A model generated the notes under the pieces. It ran no database searches. It was not told where the DNA came from and worked only from the letters and a program-made list of their open reading frames with translations. This document shows, piece after piece, positions 25,701 to 33,002 of a DNA stretch of 64,000 nucleotides. Position 1 is the stretch's first letter. Every line of letters begins with the position of its first letter. The DNA is from RUG563 sp045589355. Its GTDB lineage: Bacteria > Bacillota > Clostridia > Christensenellales > Aristaeellaceae. Location of the stretch: positions 74,992 through 138,991 of the forward strand of contig JAZNOW010000027.1 of NCBI GenBank assembly GCA_045589355.1. Reading direction: 5' to 3'. The position numbers and the translations under genes are program-made.

Positions 25701-26169
25701 GGGTCAGGTTTACGATGCTGCCCATATCGGCATCGGCGGCGTAGGCGCCATCGGCGATACTGCCTGGATTGATGAAAACAAAAACGGCATGCTGGATATC
25801 GGCGAGCCGCTGCTGCCCGGCGTGGAGATTGAACTGTATCAGTACGGCGAACTGATCGCTTCCACAAAGACGGATGTGTACGGCCGTTATGCTTTGAAGG
25901 GCCTCTATCCCGGCGTGTACGAAATGCACGTGACCATGCCCAAGGAAGTGAAGCCCACCATCCGGCAAACCGAATTCCCGCTGGTTGCCAGCATCCTGCC
26001 CGAATCGGACGAAAACACCGTGATCGTGGAAGATGTTGTGGTGCCCTCCATGGGCCGCGATCTGAATGTGGATATGGGCTTTGTGCTGAAAAAGAAAAAC
26101 GTCTATCCCGCAAGCATCAAAACCACCCCTACCAAGGATTGGACCCCTTACCATCAACTGGATGACTAA
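22720..26169 (+). CDS. Large secreted SdrD B-like / carboxypeptidase-regulatory-like repeat protein
   Basis: A 1149-residue protein with a signal peptide (YFVLFALAVLFACCSVCSVCA). It then holds about ten Ig-like units of 90-110 residues. Each has a GxVWxDKNxDxxxDxxE or equivalent start, a GxYxFxGLxPGxYxLxFxLPEGY end, and often a CxxI variation. The aspartate-rich DKNANGVFDEGE and DENKNGMLDIGE loops look calcium-binding, as in SdrD B domains. There is no LPXTG motif, terminal membrane span or dockerin; the end (DWTPYHQLDD) is plain. It is likely a released or non-covalently held adhesion or wall protein. GGAGGT fixes the ATG at 22720. Confidence 0.8.
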   Translation: MFNNRMRYFVLFALAVLFACCSVCSVCAEGGQVSGMAFADKNANGVFDEGERPMQNTQVTLCTISAQGESEDILTVKTGKDGLYAFAVADAGMYQLRFELPKDYRFTIHGDGSAAMPAKGEVSRSLPFVLNAGDVIERNVGAVTGNSYVSIVAFEDENANGGRRDSEPLVRYVKVELYYEYEGESYLIAEAVTDKKGETSISAISPGTYYIKATLPENYVSGPMGTKMNLFYNFMQPSIDNVCYSPAFEVANKSGAAMGIGMVKTGSLNGTVWTDKNGDRVLDETLEMGCNGIQVSLSSQELNITRTADVQPDGSYAFTGLQPADYQLTFTLPEGYIFSDSSSSLLQDIASSASVPVTVEVEKTTSVSPVGAASSSCVEIKVADAGRENALLSGVEATVQQNGKTVSSAVSDENGLLHFPIVRGGEATVSFLLPDGYVVSENSGVFPYQNGLTQGTFVIDVPADNTLSLEASAVESVTVSGVVLEDPTNTGIVDASNAPLTGFAVQAVDQNGTVVAETVTGEDGSYTIGRLVPGEYTLRFQLDDRYIATPYAADRNPAHNAILTQQPEYGETSAMAFVAGEVRDNVNAALFKAGIADGYVLLNPSLGELTAKDGGMENITVTLLKEDGTPYQDYAYSITDENGYFCIKGILPGNYMLEYTLPENAVFTNPAMDMDTLSHTGEVFTVSNGSEIHASPVGGVWTASFSGKVVDYTSKSGVSATISMTDTVADATYTAETDENGVFTFPKLMPNLHTMEIDLHDGYVFADSADSVLPYLNDSHAAANVKLAMGTVMTEDECTIVVSQPVDWTVQLYFDENVNLEMDETEPAVSGRTVELYLRDDLIATAATDDNGQGLFAKIIPAAYTLRIPLASEREVLVASPDTNECTVSSECTRIGLVEYSTLSGSVWSLDGTENGIAGIPISLLKDGEVIATCTSGEKGEFVFDGLLKGEYTLEAQLQEGYLFARAKDAAEKASVIISQNNGTPQSTPITLSMGQVYDAAHIGIGGVGAIGDTAWIDENKNGMLDIGEPLLPGVEIELYQYGELIASTKTDVYGRYALKGLYPGVYEMHVTMPKEVKPTIRQTEFPLVASILPESDENTVIVEDVVVPSMGRDLNVDMGFVLKKKNVYPASIKTTPTKDWTPYHQLDD

Positions 26170-26174
26170 ATAAA

Positions 26175-26238
26175 AAAGCAGGTGACAGCAATGAAAACGG
26201 CAAAAGTGCTCCTGATCCTCATTGCGGTCACCTGCTTT
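26175..26238 (+). promoter_or_regulatory. Inverted repeat enclosing the start of the ComEA-like gene
   Basis: A perfect 12-bp inverted repeat (26175-26186 with 26227-26238) encloses the start codon at 26191, and its left arm contains the AGGTG ribosome site. In mRNA it could hide the ribosome site or act as an attenuator. The effect is inferred. Confidence 0.4.
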
Positions 26239-26580
26239 GCTTTTATCCTGTACATGTCCATCCTTGCCCTTTCCGATATCCGCCCCATCGTCCCGCTTTC
26301 CGTTACCGCAAATTCCTCTTTGCCCGTACCCACACCCCAAATGCCATCCGGGCCGATGGACCCATTGGCCGTCAGTGAAAATGAGCTGGTCAAGCTGCCC
26401 GGAATCGGCCCTGCAACAGCGCAGAACTATATGGATTATCTGCAGCAGGGCGGCGGTTTTTTCTTCCCGGAGGATCTGAAAAACGTCAAGGGCATCGGCG
26501 ATAAGAAAGCCATTGATCTCTTGCCCTATTTTCATTTTACGCTGCCTACCCTGCCACCCCCTTCCCCTCTGTTTCCATAA
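26191..26580 (+). CDS. ComEA-like membrane-anchored helix-hairpin-helix protein
   Basis: A 129-residue protein with one N-terminal membrane segment (VLLILIAVTCFAFILYMSILAL), a Pro-rich spacer, and two helix-hairpin-helix motifs (LVKLPGIGPATAQNYMDYL and LKNVKGIGDKKAIDLLPYF). This is the ComEA-type DNA-binding layout, but without the SLBB domain of Bacillus ComEA. It may bind DNA outside the membrane in uptake. The nearby convergent comF supports a competence link; no comEC is in the window. The ATG at 26191 has AGGTG upstream; a GTG at 26182 is an alternative. Confidence 0.75.
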   Translation: MKTAKVLLILIAVTCFAFILYMSILALSDIRPIVPLSVTANSSLPVPTPQMPSGPMDPLAVSENELVKLPGIGPATAQNYMDYLQQGGGFFFPEDLKNVKGIGDKKAIDLLPYFHFTLPTLPPPSPLFP

Positions 26581-26631
26581 AGAAACGCAAGGCCTGCAGC
26601 GATTGCCGCAGGCCCGCATCAAGAAGAGAGA

Positions 26632-26670
26632 GAGGTTGTAAACCGCTTGTGTTTACAACCTCATTTTATT
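26632..26670. terminator. Bidirectional terminator between the ComEA-like gene and comF
   Basis: A perfect 12-bp stem (26632-26643 with 26651-26662) with a 7-base loop and ATTTTATT after it. Another GC-rich hairpin (26591-26613) without a T tract lies just before. Confidence 0.85.
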
Positions 26671-26676
26671 GGATTT

Positions 26677-27480
26677 TTATGAATAGAATTTGAAGGGCAA
26701 ATGAATTTTTCTGCGCGAATTTTTTCGCCTGAATTTCTTTGGATCGCGGTATACAACGGCCAATGTGCACAGCCCCACCTTCCGGGCACCGGCTTTCTTC
26801 AATTCCTCAGCACAGGCTTGAGCGGTGCTGCCGGTGGTTCGCACGTCATCAATAAGCAGAATCCGCAAACCCGTCAAATCCCGATTCGCATGAAAAATGC
26901 CTTTTACGTTTTCCGCACGCTTTTCCATTGGCGTTGCACTTTGCGGCTTTTGATAGCCCGTCCTGTCCAGCGCTTCCAGTACCGGAATGCCGGTGCGCTT
27001 GTACAGCCCATCCGCCAGTAACCAGGCCTGGTTTACGCCGCGGTCATATAACCGCTTTTCATTGAGCGGTACCGGCACAAGAAAATCAAATTCCCTGTCC
27101 GTCAGCGCCTCTGCCATTTTGAGGGAAAGATACGGCATGTACGTTGTATTCACTTCAAACTTGAATTGGGTCACCAGCCGCCTTACTTCCTTGCGATACA
27201 TGAAAGGAGAAAAACTGCAGTCAATGCTTTTCATATGGCCGGACCTGCACATGTTGCACCCCTGTCCGCGGCGGACAGGCGATAAGCATGTATTGCATGC
27301 AGCGGCAGGAACACGATATGCTTCTATTTGCTCCATGCACGGCTCGCACAAAGCATAGGTTTCGTCCACCAGCCGCATTTCGCCGCAGATGGGACAGTTT
27401 GCCGCGTGTGGATAGAGAATCGCAGCAAAATAGTTCTCGATTCTCAGGTATTTCTCCCAATATTTTTCCCGCCAGCTCAT
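26677..27480 (-). CDS. comF: ComF-family phosphoribosyltransferase-like protein
   Basis: A 267-residue ComF. Zinc-finger cysteines lie at the N terminus (CPICGEMRLVDETYALCEPC, then CNTC...CNMC). The phosphoribosyltransferase-like part has FLVPVPLNEKRLYDRGVNQA near residue 135 and the PRPP loop ILLIDDVRTTGST near 210. ComF proteins are needed for DNA uptake in competent bacteria. The C-terminal tail is very basic (KKFRRKNSRRKIHLPF). Its promoter is back-to-back with that of the GntR gene. Confidence 0.92.
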   Translation of the reverse strand: MSWREKYWEKYLRIENYFAAILYPHAANCPICGEMRLVDETYALCEPCMEQIEAYRVPAAACNTCLSPVRRGQGCNMCRSGHMKSIDCSFSPFMYRKEVRRLVTQFKFEVNTTYMPYLSLKMAEALTDREFDFLVPVPLNEKRLYDRGVNQAWLLADGLYKRTGIPVLEALDRTGYQKPQSATPMEKRAENVKGIFHANRDLTGLRILLIDDVRTTGSTAQACAEELKKAGARKVGLCTLAVVYRDPKKFRRKNSRRKIHLPFKFYS

Positions 27481-27504
27481 GCGCTTTCCCCCTTATTTGC
27501 CCTC

Positions 27505-27533
27505 ATTCTACCACGCTCCCCATTTCTTTGCAA
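27505..27533 (-). promoter_or_regulatory. Promoter of comF
   Basis: TTGCAA (27533-27528), a 17-base spacer and TAGAAT (27510-27505) on the minus strand, with TGG before the -10. Confidence 0.6.
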
Positions 27534-27548
27534 ATTTTTCCGTTTACC

Positions 27549-27577
27549 TTGACATATTACCTATAAAAATGTATTAT
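27549..27577 (+). promoter_or_regulatory. Promoter of the gntR-pepF operon with probable GntR operator
   Basis: TTGACA (27549-27554), a 17-base spacer and TATTAT (27572-27577). A palindrome TGTATACA at 27583-27590, over the expected start site, has the GT-N-AC core of FadR/FCD-type GntR operators and may mediate autoregulation. Confidence 0.72.
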
Positions 27578-27630
27578 TTATCTGTATACATTTATCTTCT
27601 GTCATGCTGATGATGAGGGGGAAATTTCTG

Positions 27631-28308
27631 ATGACCTATATGCCCTATGATGCCAACGAAAGCCGTCCCATCCGGGACATTGCCTACGAGCAGCTCAAGC
27701 ACGCCATTATTTCCGGTGATATTCCTGCCGGCAGCCGCATCGTGGAAACTGCCTATGCCGAAAAACTGCACATCAGCCGTACCCCCCTGCGCGAAGCATT
27801 GCGGAAACTGGAAAGGGACGGGCTGGTGGAATATGTGCTGCACCGCGGTGTGGTGGTGCGCGCTTTCACCATTCACGATATCGACGAAATTTTCACCATC
27901 CGCAACGCCATGATGATGCTGATTTTGCCTTCCATCGTGGAAAACGTTACCCCCGAAGCCATTGAAAGCCTGAAGTCCATTCTGGCCGAAATGGACGTGG
28001 CTCAGGAAAAAGCCGACGCCGAAGCGCTGGCCCACCTGAACCGTTCTTTCCATTCCACCATCGAACACCTTTCCGACAAGCGCCGCATCCTCAGCGTGAT
28101 TGACAGCCAGGAAGAATACATCATTCGTTTCTCCGCTGTCACCATTGCCAGCATCGTCCGCCGCTCCACCGCCCATCAGGAACATCACCAGATGGTGGAA
28201 TACCTGGAACAGCGTAACCTGGACCAGCTGGAAGAATTGATGCACCGCCATCTGGAAGAAAGCAAGGAAACCTGCCTTGCCGCTGTTGCCCAGAACCGGA
28301 TCAAATAA
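27631..28308 (+). CDS. GntR-family regulator, FCD (FadR C-terminal) subfamily
   Basis: A 225-residue protein: winged helix with YEQLKHAIISGDIPAGSRIVE and ISRTPLREALRKLERDGLVE (residues about 12-70), followed by an all-helical FCD domain (DIDEIFTIRNAM, LNRSFHSTIEHLS, MVEYLEQRNLDQLEELMHRHLE) with metal-ligand-type Asp and His residues. Members respond to organic or amino acids. The start at 27631 follows GAGGGGG. pepF begins 30 bases later, so the regulator heads the seven-gene run to 35056. Confidence 0.88.
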   Translation: MTYMPYDANESRPIRDIAYEQLKHAIISGDIPAGSRIVETAYAEKLHISRTPLREALRKLERDGLVEYVLHRGVVVRAFTIHDIDEIFTIRNAMMMLILPSIVENVTPEAIESLKSILAEMDVAQEKADAEALAHLNRSFHSTIEHLSDKRRILSVIDSQEEYIIRFSAVTIASIVRRSTAHQEHHQMVEYLEQRNLDQLEELMHRHLEESKETCLAAVAQNRIK

Positions 28309-28338
28309 CACGTCAATACTGTTGGGGGAATAACCGTT

Positions 28339-30099
28339 ATGGATTGGACATGGGATCTTTCCGTACTGTACCGGGATTTTGAAGATGAGCAAATCGCCCG
28401 GGATTTTGACGCATTGAAAGCTCTTGTTAAAAATGCGCAAACCCTGCTTCAGGGCGATGTGCGGCAGGCGCTGGAAAACATGACCGATGCTTTCGAAAAC
28501 ATCAGCCGTCTTTCCGGCAAGCTGTTTAACTTTGCCAGTCTTACCCTGTCCACCGATGCCGGTAACGAAAGCGCACAGATGCTGATGGATCAGCTGATGC
28601 GCTTTTCCGTGCGCATTTCCCTGCTCAATTCCGCTTATGTGCGTTATCTTGGCAAAATTGAAAATCTTCCCGAAATCATTGCTGCAAGCGAAAAACTGCA
28701 GGCAGTTTCTTTTTCCATCCTTCGCGATCAGAAAGCCGCCGCCCATCTGATGGATGAAGGCACCGAAGAATGGGTGCTGAAAATGTCCCTTACCGGCAGC
28801 GACGCCTTTTCCACCCTCCGCGATAAGCTGGACGCCACATTGACCGTAGACCTCAACGGCGAAAGCATCCCCCTTTCTGCTGCCCGCGCACTGGCTTACG
28901 ATCCCGATGCTGCCACCCGCAAAGCCGCATACGAAGCAGAGTTGAACGCCTATACCAAGATCGATATTCCCATGGCCGCATGCCTTAACAGCATCAAGGG
29001 CGAAGCGCTGACGCTGGTGGAAGCGGAGCATTTTTCCTCCATTCTGGAAAAGACTCTTTTCAACAGCAACATGGACCAGCAAACGCTGGATGCCATGCTT
29101 TCCGCCATTGAAGAAGCACTGCCTGCATTCCGCAAATATCTGCGCAAAAAAGGCCAGCTGCTGGGCCATCCGGACGGTCTCCCCTTCTATGATCTTTTTG
29201 CGCCCATTACCCCGCCCGGCTTTACACCCAAAACCTTCTCCATCGAAGAAGCGCGGGATAAGCTGGTTTATGAAATGGGCAAGTTTTCTCCGGAGATGGG
29301 TGCCTTCATTCAAAACGCGTTTGATAAGCGCTGGATCGACGTTTATCCCCGTGAAGGCAAAAGCGGCGGTGCTTTCTGTGCCGGTGTACATCACATGGAT
29401 ATCAGCCGTATCCTGACCAATTTTGCCGGTTCTTTTTCCGATGTGAGCACCCTGGCCCACGAACTGGGCCATGCCTGGCACAACCGCTGCATGCAGGGCC
29501 TGCCCTCCATTATGACGGATGCCCCCATGCCCCTGGCAGAAACTGCTTCCATCTTTAACGAAACCCTGCTTGCCAATGCCGTCATGGAAAGCGCATCGAA
29601 AGAAGAAAGGCTTTCCCTGCTGGAGAGCAACCTGATGGAAGCCACCCAGACCATTGTGGATATTTACAGCCGTTATCTGTTTGAATACGAAGTGATCGAA
29701 CGCCGGAAAGACCATACCCTTCCCGTGTCCGAACTGAAGGAAATCATGCTTTCCGCTCAGGAAAAAACCTACGGCGACGGGCTGGATCCCGATATGCGGC
29801 ACCCCTATATGTGGGCCTGCAAATCCCATTATTACAGCGCAGGCTTCAATTTCTACAACTTCCCCTACGCCTTTGGCCAGCTCTTTGGCGCCGGTGTATA
29901 CGCCATTTACAAACAGCAGGGCTCCGCTTTTGTGGACCGGTATAATCAGCTGCTCCGTTCCTGCGGCAGCATGGACGTGGCCGACGTTGCCATGAGCGTG
30001 GGCATCGACGTGCGCTCCAGGGATTTCTGGCGCACTTCCCTGAAAGTTTACACGGATATGATCGACGAATTCGTATCCCTTGCCGATCAGTTGTTCTGA
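28339..30099 (+). CDS. pepF: M3-family oligoendopeptidase F
   Basis: A 586-residue cytosolic zinc peptidase. HELGHAWHN begins at residue 374 (first His) and gives both His ligands and the catalytic Glu; the third ligand Glu lies in the LAETASIFNETLL segment about 28 residues on. The long helical N-terminal part is typical of PepF. It cuts oligopeptides of about 6-18 residues. Placed with an Lrp regulator and an aminotransferase, it suggests a peptide and amino-acid use unit. Confidence 0.93.
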   Translation: MDWTWDLSVLYRDFEDEQIARDFDALKALVKNAQTLLQGDVRQALENMTDAFENISRLSGKLFNFASLTLSTDAGNESAQMLMDQLMRFSVRISLLNSAYVRYLGKIENLPEIIAASEKLQAVSFSILRDQKAAAHLMDEGTEEWVLKMSLTGSDAFSTLRDKLDATLTVDLNGESIPLSAARALAYDPDAATRKAAYEAELNAYTKIDIPMAACLNSIKGEALTLVEAEHFSSILEKTLFNSNMDQQTLDAMLSAIEEALPAFRKYLRKKGQLLGHPDGLPFYDLFAPITPPGFTPKTFSIEEARDKLVYEMGKFSPEMGAFIQNAFDKRWIDVYPREGKSGGAFCAGVHHMDISRILTNFAGSFSDVSTLAHELGHAWHNRCMQGLPSIMTDAPMPLAETASIFNETLLANAVMESASKEERLSLLESNLMEATQTIVDIYSRYLFEYEVIERRKDHTLPVSELKEIMLSAQEKTYGDGLDPDMRHPYMWACKSHYYSAGFNFYNFPYAFGQLFGAGVYAIYKQQGSAFVDRYNQLLRSCGSMDVADVAMSVGIDVRSRDFWRTSLKVYTDMIDEFVSLADQLF

Positions 30100-30128
30100 T
30101 ATTCTATTTTTCAAATCGGAGGTTTTTC

Positions 30129-30620
30129 ATGCAGGCATTGAAAATGCAGGTTCTTGAAATTTTGAACGAAGATTGCCGTACCCCTCTGGAACGCATTGCC
30201 GTTATGACCGGCACGTCCATGGACCAGGTGGCCCAGGCCATTGAAGAAATGGAAAACGATCGCATCATCCTTCATTATTCCCCCATCATCAACTGGGACC
30301 GGGCGGACCGTGAACGGGTGGAAGGCATGATCGAAGTCAAGGTCACCCCCCAGCGGGATCTGGGCTTTGATGCCATCGCCGGCCGCATCTATCGTTTTGA
30401 TGAAGTAAAAAGTGTTTATCTGATGAGCGGCAATTACGATCTGCTGGTGTTGGTGGAAGCCCGCACCCTGAAAGAACTTGCCTCCTTTGTCAGTGAAAAG
30501 CTCAGCACCCTGGAAGCCGTTACCGGCACCGCCACCAGCTTTGTGCTCAAACGCTATAAGCAGGACGGCGTCATTTTTGACGGTGAAAAAAGTGATAATC
30601 GACTGGCGGTGATTCCATGA
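30129..30620 (+). CDS. Lrp/AsnC-family transcriptional regulator
   Basis: A 163-residue protein with an N-terminal helix-turn-helix (LEILNEDCRTPLERIAVMTG) and a C-terminal RAM domain (VKSVYLMSGNYDLLVLVEA) that binds amino acids in this family. CGGAGG precedes the ATG. The aminotransferase starts inside its stop (four-base ATGA overlap). This regulator-aminotransferase pairing recurs in Firmicutes, and the regulator probably responds to the amino acid handled by its partner. Confidence 0.9.
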   Translation: MQALKMQVLEILNEDCRTPLERIAVMTGTSMDQVAQAIEEMENDRIILHYSPIINWDRADRERVEGMIEVKVTPQRDLGFDAIAGRIYRFDEVKSVYLMSGNYDLLVLVEARTLKELASFVSEKLSTLEAVTGTATSFVLKRYKQDGVIFDGEKSDNRLAVIP

Positions 30621-31789
30621 GCCGCTCTTTTGTAAACCCCGCTGTACAGAATGTTCCCCCCAGCGGCATCCGCCGTTTCTTCGATATCGCCGGCACCATG
30701 CAGGGGGCGATTTCCCTTGGCGTAGGCGAACCGGATTTCGTCACGCCTTACCATATCCGCAACGCCGCCATGGATTCCATCCTGGACGGCGAAACCCAGT
30801 ATACCCCCAACAAGGGCTTGCCCGCTCTGCTGGAAGAGATCGCCATCTACCTGAAGGATCGCTTTCAGGCATCTTACGATCCCGAAAAGGAAATTTTGGT
30901 CACCGTGGGTGCCAGCGAAGCTATCGACCTTGCCCTGCGCGCCTGCATCCAGCCCGGTGACGACGTGCTGGTGCCCGACCCCGGCTATGTAAGCTATGCC
31001 CCCTGCGTCGCGTTTGTGGGCGCGCATGCCATTCCTGTGGTAACAAAAGCGCAGGATGAGTTCCGCATGACGGAAGAAGGCCTGGAAGCGGCCGTCACTC
31101 CCAATACCCGGGCGCTGATCCTGCCCTATCCCAATAACCCCACCGGCGCGGTTATGGGCAAGGAAGATTTGCAGGCGGTTGCCCGCTTTGCAGAAAAGCA
31201 TGATCTGCTGGTCATTTCCGACGAAATCTACGGCGAACTCATTTACGAAGGCCAGCGCCTTTCTTTTGCCGCCCTGCCCGGCATGAAAGAACGTACCGTT
31301 TTGATCAACGGCTTTTCCAAGGCCTTTGCCATGACCGGCTGGCGTCTTGGCTACGCCTGTGCCCCTAAGGAAATCCTTTCCCAGATGAACAAAATTCACC
31401 AGTATACCATCATGTGCGCTGCCCGACAGGCCCAGGTGGCCGGAAAGCAGGCCCTGATTCGCGGCCGCGCCAACGGCTTTGAAGATGTGAACATCATGCG
31501 GGAAAGCTATAACCGCCGCCGTCGGGTAATGCTGGATGCTTTCCGCAAAATGGGCCTTGATTGTTTCGAACCCAAAGGCGCCTTCTATTGCTTCCCTTCC
31601 GTTAAGAACACCGGCCTTTCCAGCGAGGAATTCTGCACCCGTCTTCTGCAGCAGCAAAAAGTGGTATGTGTTCCCGGAACGGCCTTTGGCGAAAGCGGCG
31701 CCGGTCATATCCGCTGCTGCTATGCCACCGATATGAACCGTATGCTGGAAGCCTTTGACCGGATGAAGGCCTTCCTTGCATCCCTTTAA
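30617..31789 (+). CDS. Class I/II pyridoxal-phosphate aminotransferase (aspartate/aromatic type)
   Basis: A 390-residue fold-type I aminotransferase. YPNNPTGAVM (about residue 173) and the Schiff-base Lys in NGFSKAFAMTGWRLGY (about residue 235) are diagnostic. GHIRCCYATD near the C terminus holds the carboxylate-binding Arg. It resembles the PatA/AraT group; donor specificity (Asp, Ala or aromatic) is not resolved. Coupled to the Lrp regulator by an ATGA overlap. Confidence 0.92.
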   Translation: MSRSFVNPAVQNVPPSGIRRFFDIAGTMQGAISLGVGEPDFVTPYHIRNAAMDSILDGETQYTPNKGLPALLEEIAIYLKDRFQASYDPEKEILVTVGASEAIDLALRACIQPGDDVLVPDPGYVSYAPCVAFVGAHAIPVVTKAQDEFRMTEEGLEAAVTPNTRALILPYPNNPTGAVMGKEDLQAVARFAEKHDLLVISDEIYGELIYEGQRLSFAALPGMKERTVLINGFSKAFAMTGWRLGYACAPKEILSQMNKIHQYTIMCAARQAQVAGKQALIRGRANGFEDVNIMRESYNRRRRVMLDAFRKMGLDCFEPKGAFYCFPSVKNTGLSSEEFCTRLLQQQKVVCVPGTAFGESGAGHIRCCYATDMNRMLEAFDRMKAFLASL

Positions 31790-31805
31790 GCTTGTGGAGG
31801 ACACA

Positions 31806-32978
31806 ATGAAAAAACTCTTCTGTCTTTTCCTTATTTGCCTGTTGGCGCTGCCTTTCCCTCTTTCTTTTGCGGAAGAGGAAGAGCTTTCTTTTGATTCGCT
31901 GGTGGACGCCACGCCTGTCCCTGCCACGGAAGATGTGGTCATAAACAACGACGGCGCCACCTCCACTCTTTCGCCCGATACCACGCTTCCGCCCCAGCTG
32001 GAAGCTGACGGCAGCATTATGGTCACCATCACTGCCGTGGGCGATGTGACCATCGGCCGCAATGTGCAGCACAAAGGTACGTCCATCTTTGAAAAGGAAC
32101 TGAAAAAGCAGGGCGGCGATATCAATTTCATTTTCCGCAATGTGCAGGAAATTTTCAAAGAAGACCACCTGACCATCGCCAATTTCGAAGGTGTGCTGGC
32201 GGATGAATACAAGATTCCGTCCAACAAGCGTGAAAACAGCTACCTTTTCCTGGCTCCCACTTCCTACGTGGAAGCGCTGACCAATAACAGCGTGGAAGCA
32301 GTCACCATGGAAAACAATCATGTGGGCGATTTCGGGGACGAAGGCATCGCATCCACCATTCAAACCATGGAAGATGCCGGCATTGTCTGGAGCAACAAAA
32401 ACAGCATGGGCATGTTTGAGGTTCAGGGGCTGAAGATCGGCATGCTGTCTTATCAGACGCTGAACCAACCCTACACCTCCGAAGAACTGAAGGATATTGT
32501 GGACGGCGATGTAAAAAAAGCCCGTCAGCAGTGTGACCTGGTCATTGTTTCCTTCCACTGGGGCGACGAGCTGGATTATGCCCCCAAGTCCAACCAGATC
32601 ATGCTGGGCCGTGCAGCCATCGACAGCGGCGCCGATCTGGTGCTGGGCCATCACAGCCACCGCATCAATCCCATCGAATGTTACAAGGGCAAATACATCG
32701 TCTATTCCCTTGCAAACTGCTCCTTCGCCGGGAACAATAAGCCCAGCGACATGTTCACCTTCATTTTCCAGACCCGCTTTAAAGTGCTTAACGGCGAAAT
32801 CATCAGCAACACCTTCCGCATCATTCCCTGCCGCATTTCTTCCCGGAAGGACTATAACGATTTTGCCATCACCCCTCTCGTGGAGCAATCCAACATCAGC
32901 ACCGTCCTTTCCACCCTGGAAAAGAACGGGCGTAAGCTGGATTATGCCGTGCCCTCCTATCCGCTGGATTGGGAATAA
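31806..32978 (+). CDS. Secreted CapA-family (poly-gamma-glutamate synthesis-type) metallophosphatase-like protein
   Basis: A 390-residue protein with a signal peptide (KKLFCLFLICLLALPFPLSFA), a Thr/Pro-rich linker (residues about 22-70) and a PGA_cap/CapA domain: AVGDVTIGRNV, ANFEGVLADE, VTMENNHVGDFGDEG, IVSFHWGDEL and LVLGHHSHRINPIE. These Asp, Asn and His blocks form the metal site of the calcineurin-like fold. No capBC genes are near, so it is more likely a general wall or polymer enzyme than a capsule gene. GGAGG fixes the ATG at 31806. Confidence 0.87.
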   Translation: MKKLFCLFLICLLALPFPLSFAEEEELSFDSLVDATPVPATEDVVINNDGATSTLSPDTTLPPQLEADGSIMVTITAVGDVTIGRNVQHKGTSIFEKELKKQGGDINFIFRNVQEIFKEDHLTIANFEGVLADEYKIPSNKRENSYLFLAPTSYVEALTNNSVEAVTMENNHVGDFGDEGIASTIQTMEDAGIVWSNKNSMGMFEVQGLKIGMLSYQTLNQPYTSEELKDIVDGDVKKARQQCDLVIVSFHWGDELDYAPKSNQIMLGRAAIDSGADLVLGHHSHRINPIECYKGKYIVYSLANCSFAGNNKPSDMFTFIFQTRFKVLNGEIISNTFRIIPCRISSRKDYNDFAITPLVEQSNISTVLSTLEKNGRKLDYAVPSYPLDWE

Positions 32979-33002
32979 AAACATAAGATAAGGTTGTTTT
33001 TC

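Noticed and set aside
22687..26622. A 1311-codon minus-strand open frame opposite the SdrD-B gene
   Set aside because: It lacks a signal, ribosome site and family motifs, and its His/Gly/Phe-rich composition is the mirror of the repeat gene. It is a shadow of a high-GC third position.
27592..30114. An 840-codon minus-strand open frame opposite gntR and pepF
   Set aside because: It spans two well-supported genes on the other strand and shows no domain. It is a composition shadow.
31806..32978. Poly-gamma-glutamate capsule locus
   Set aside because: Only the CapA-like domain is present; capB and capC are missing and neighbours are unrelated.
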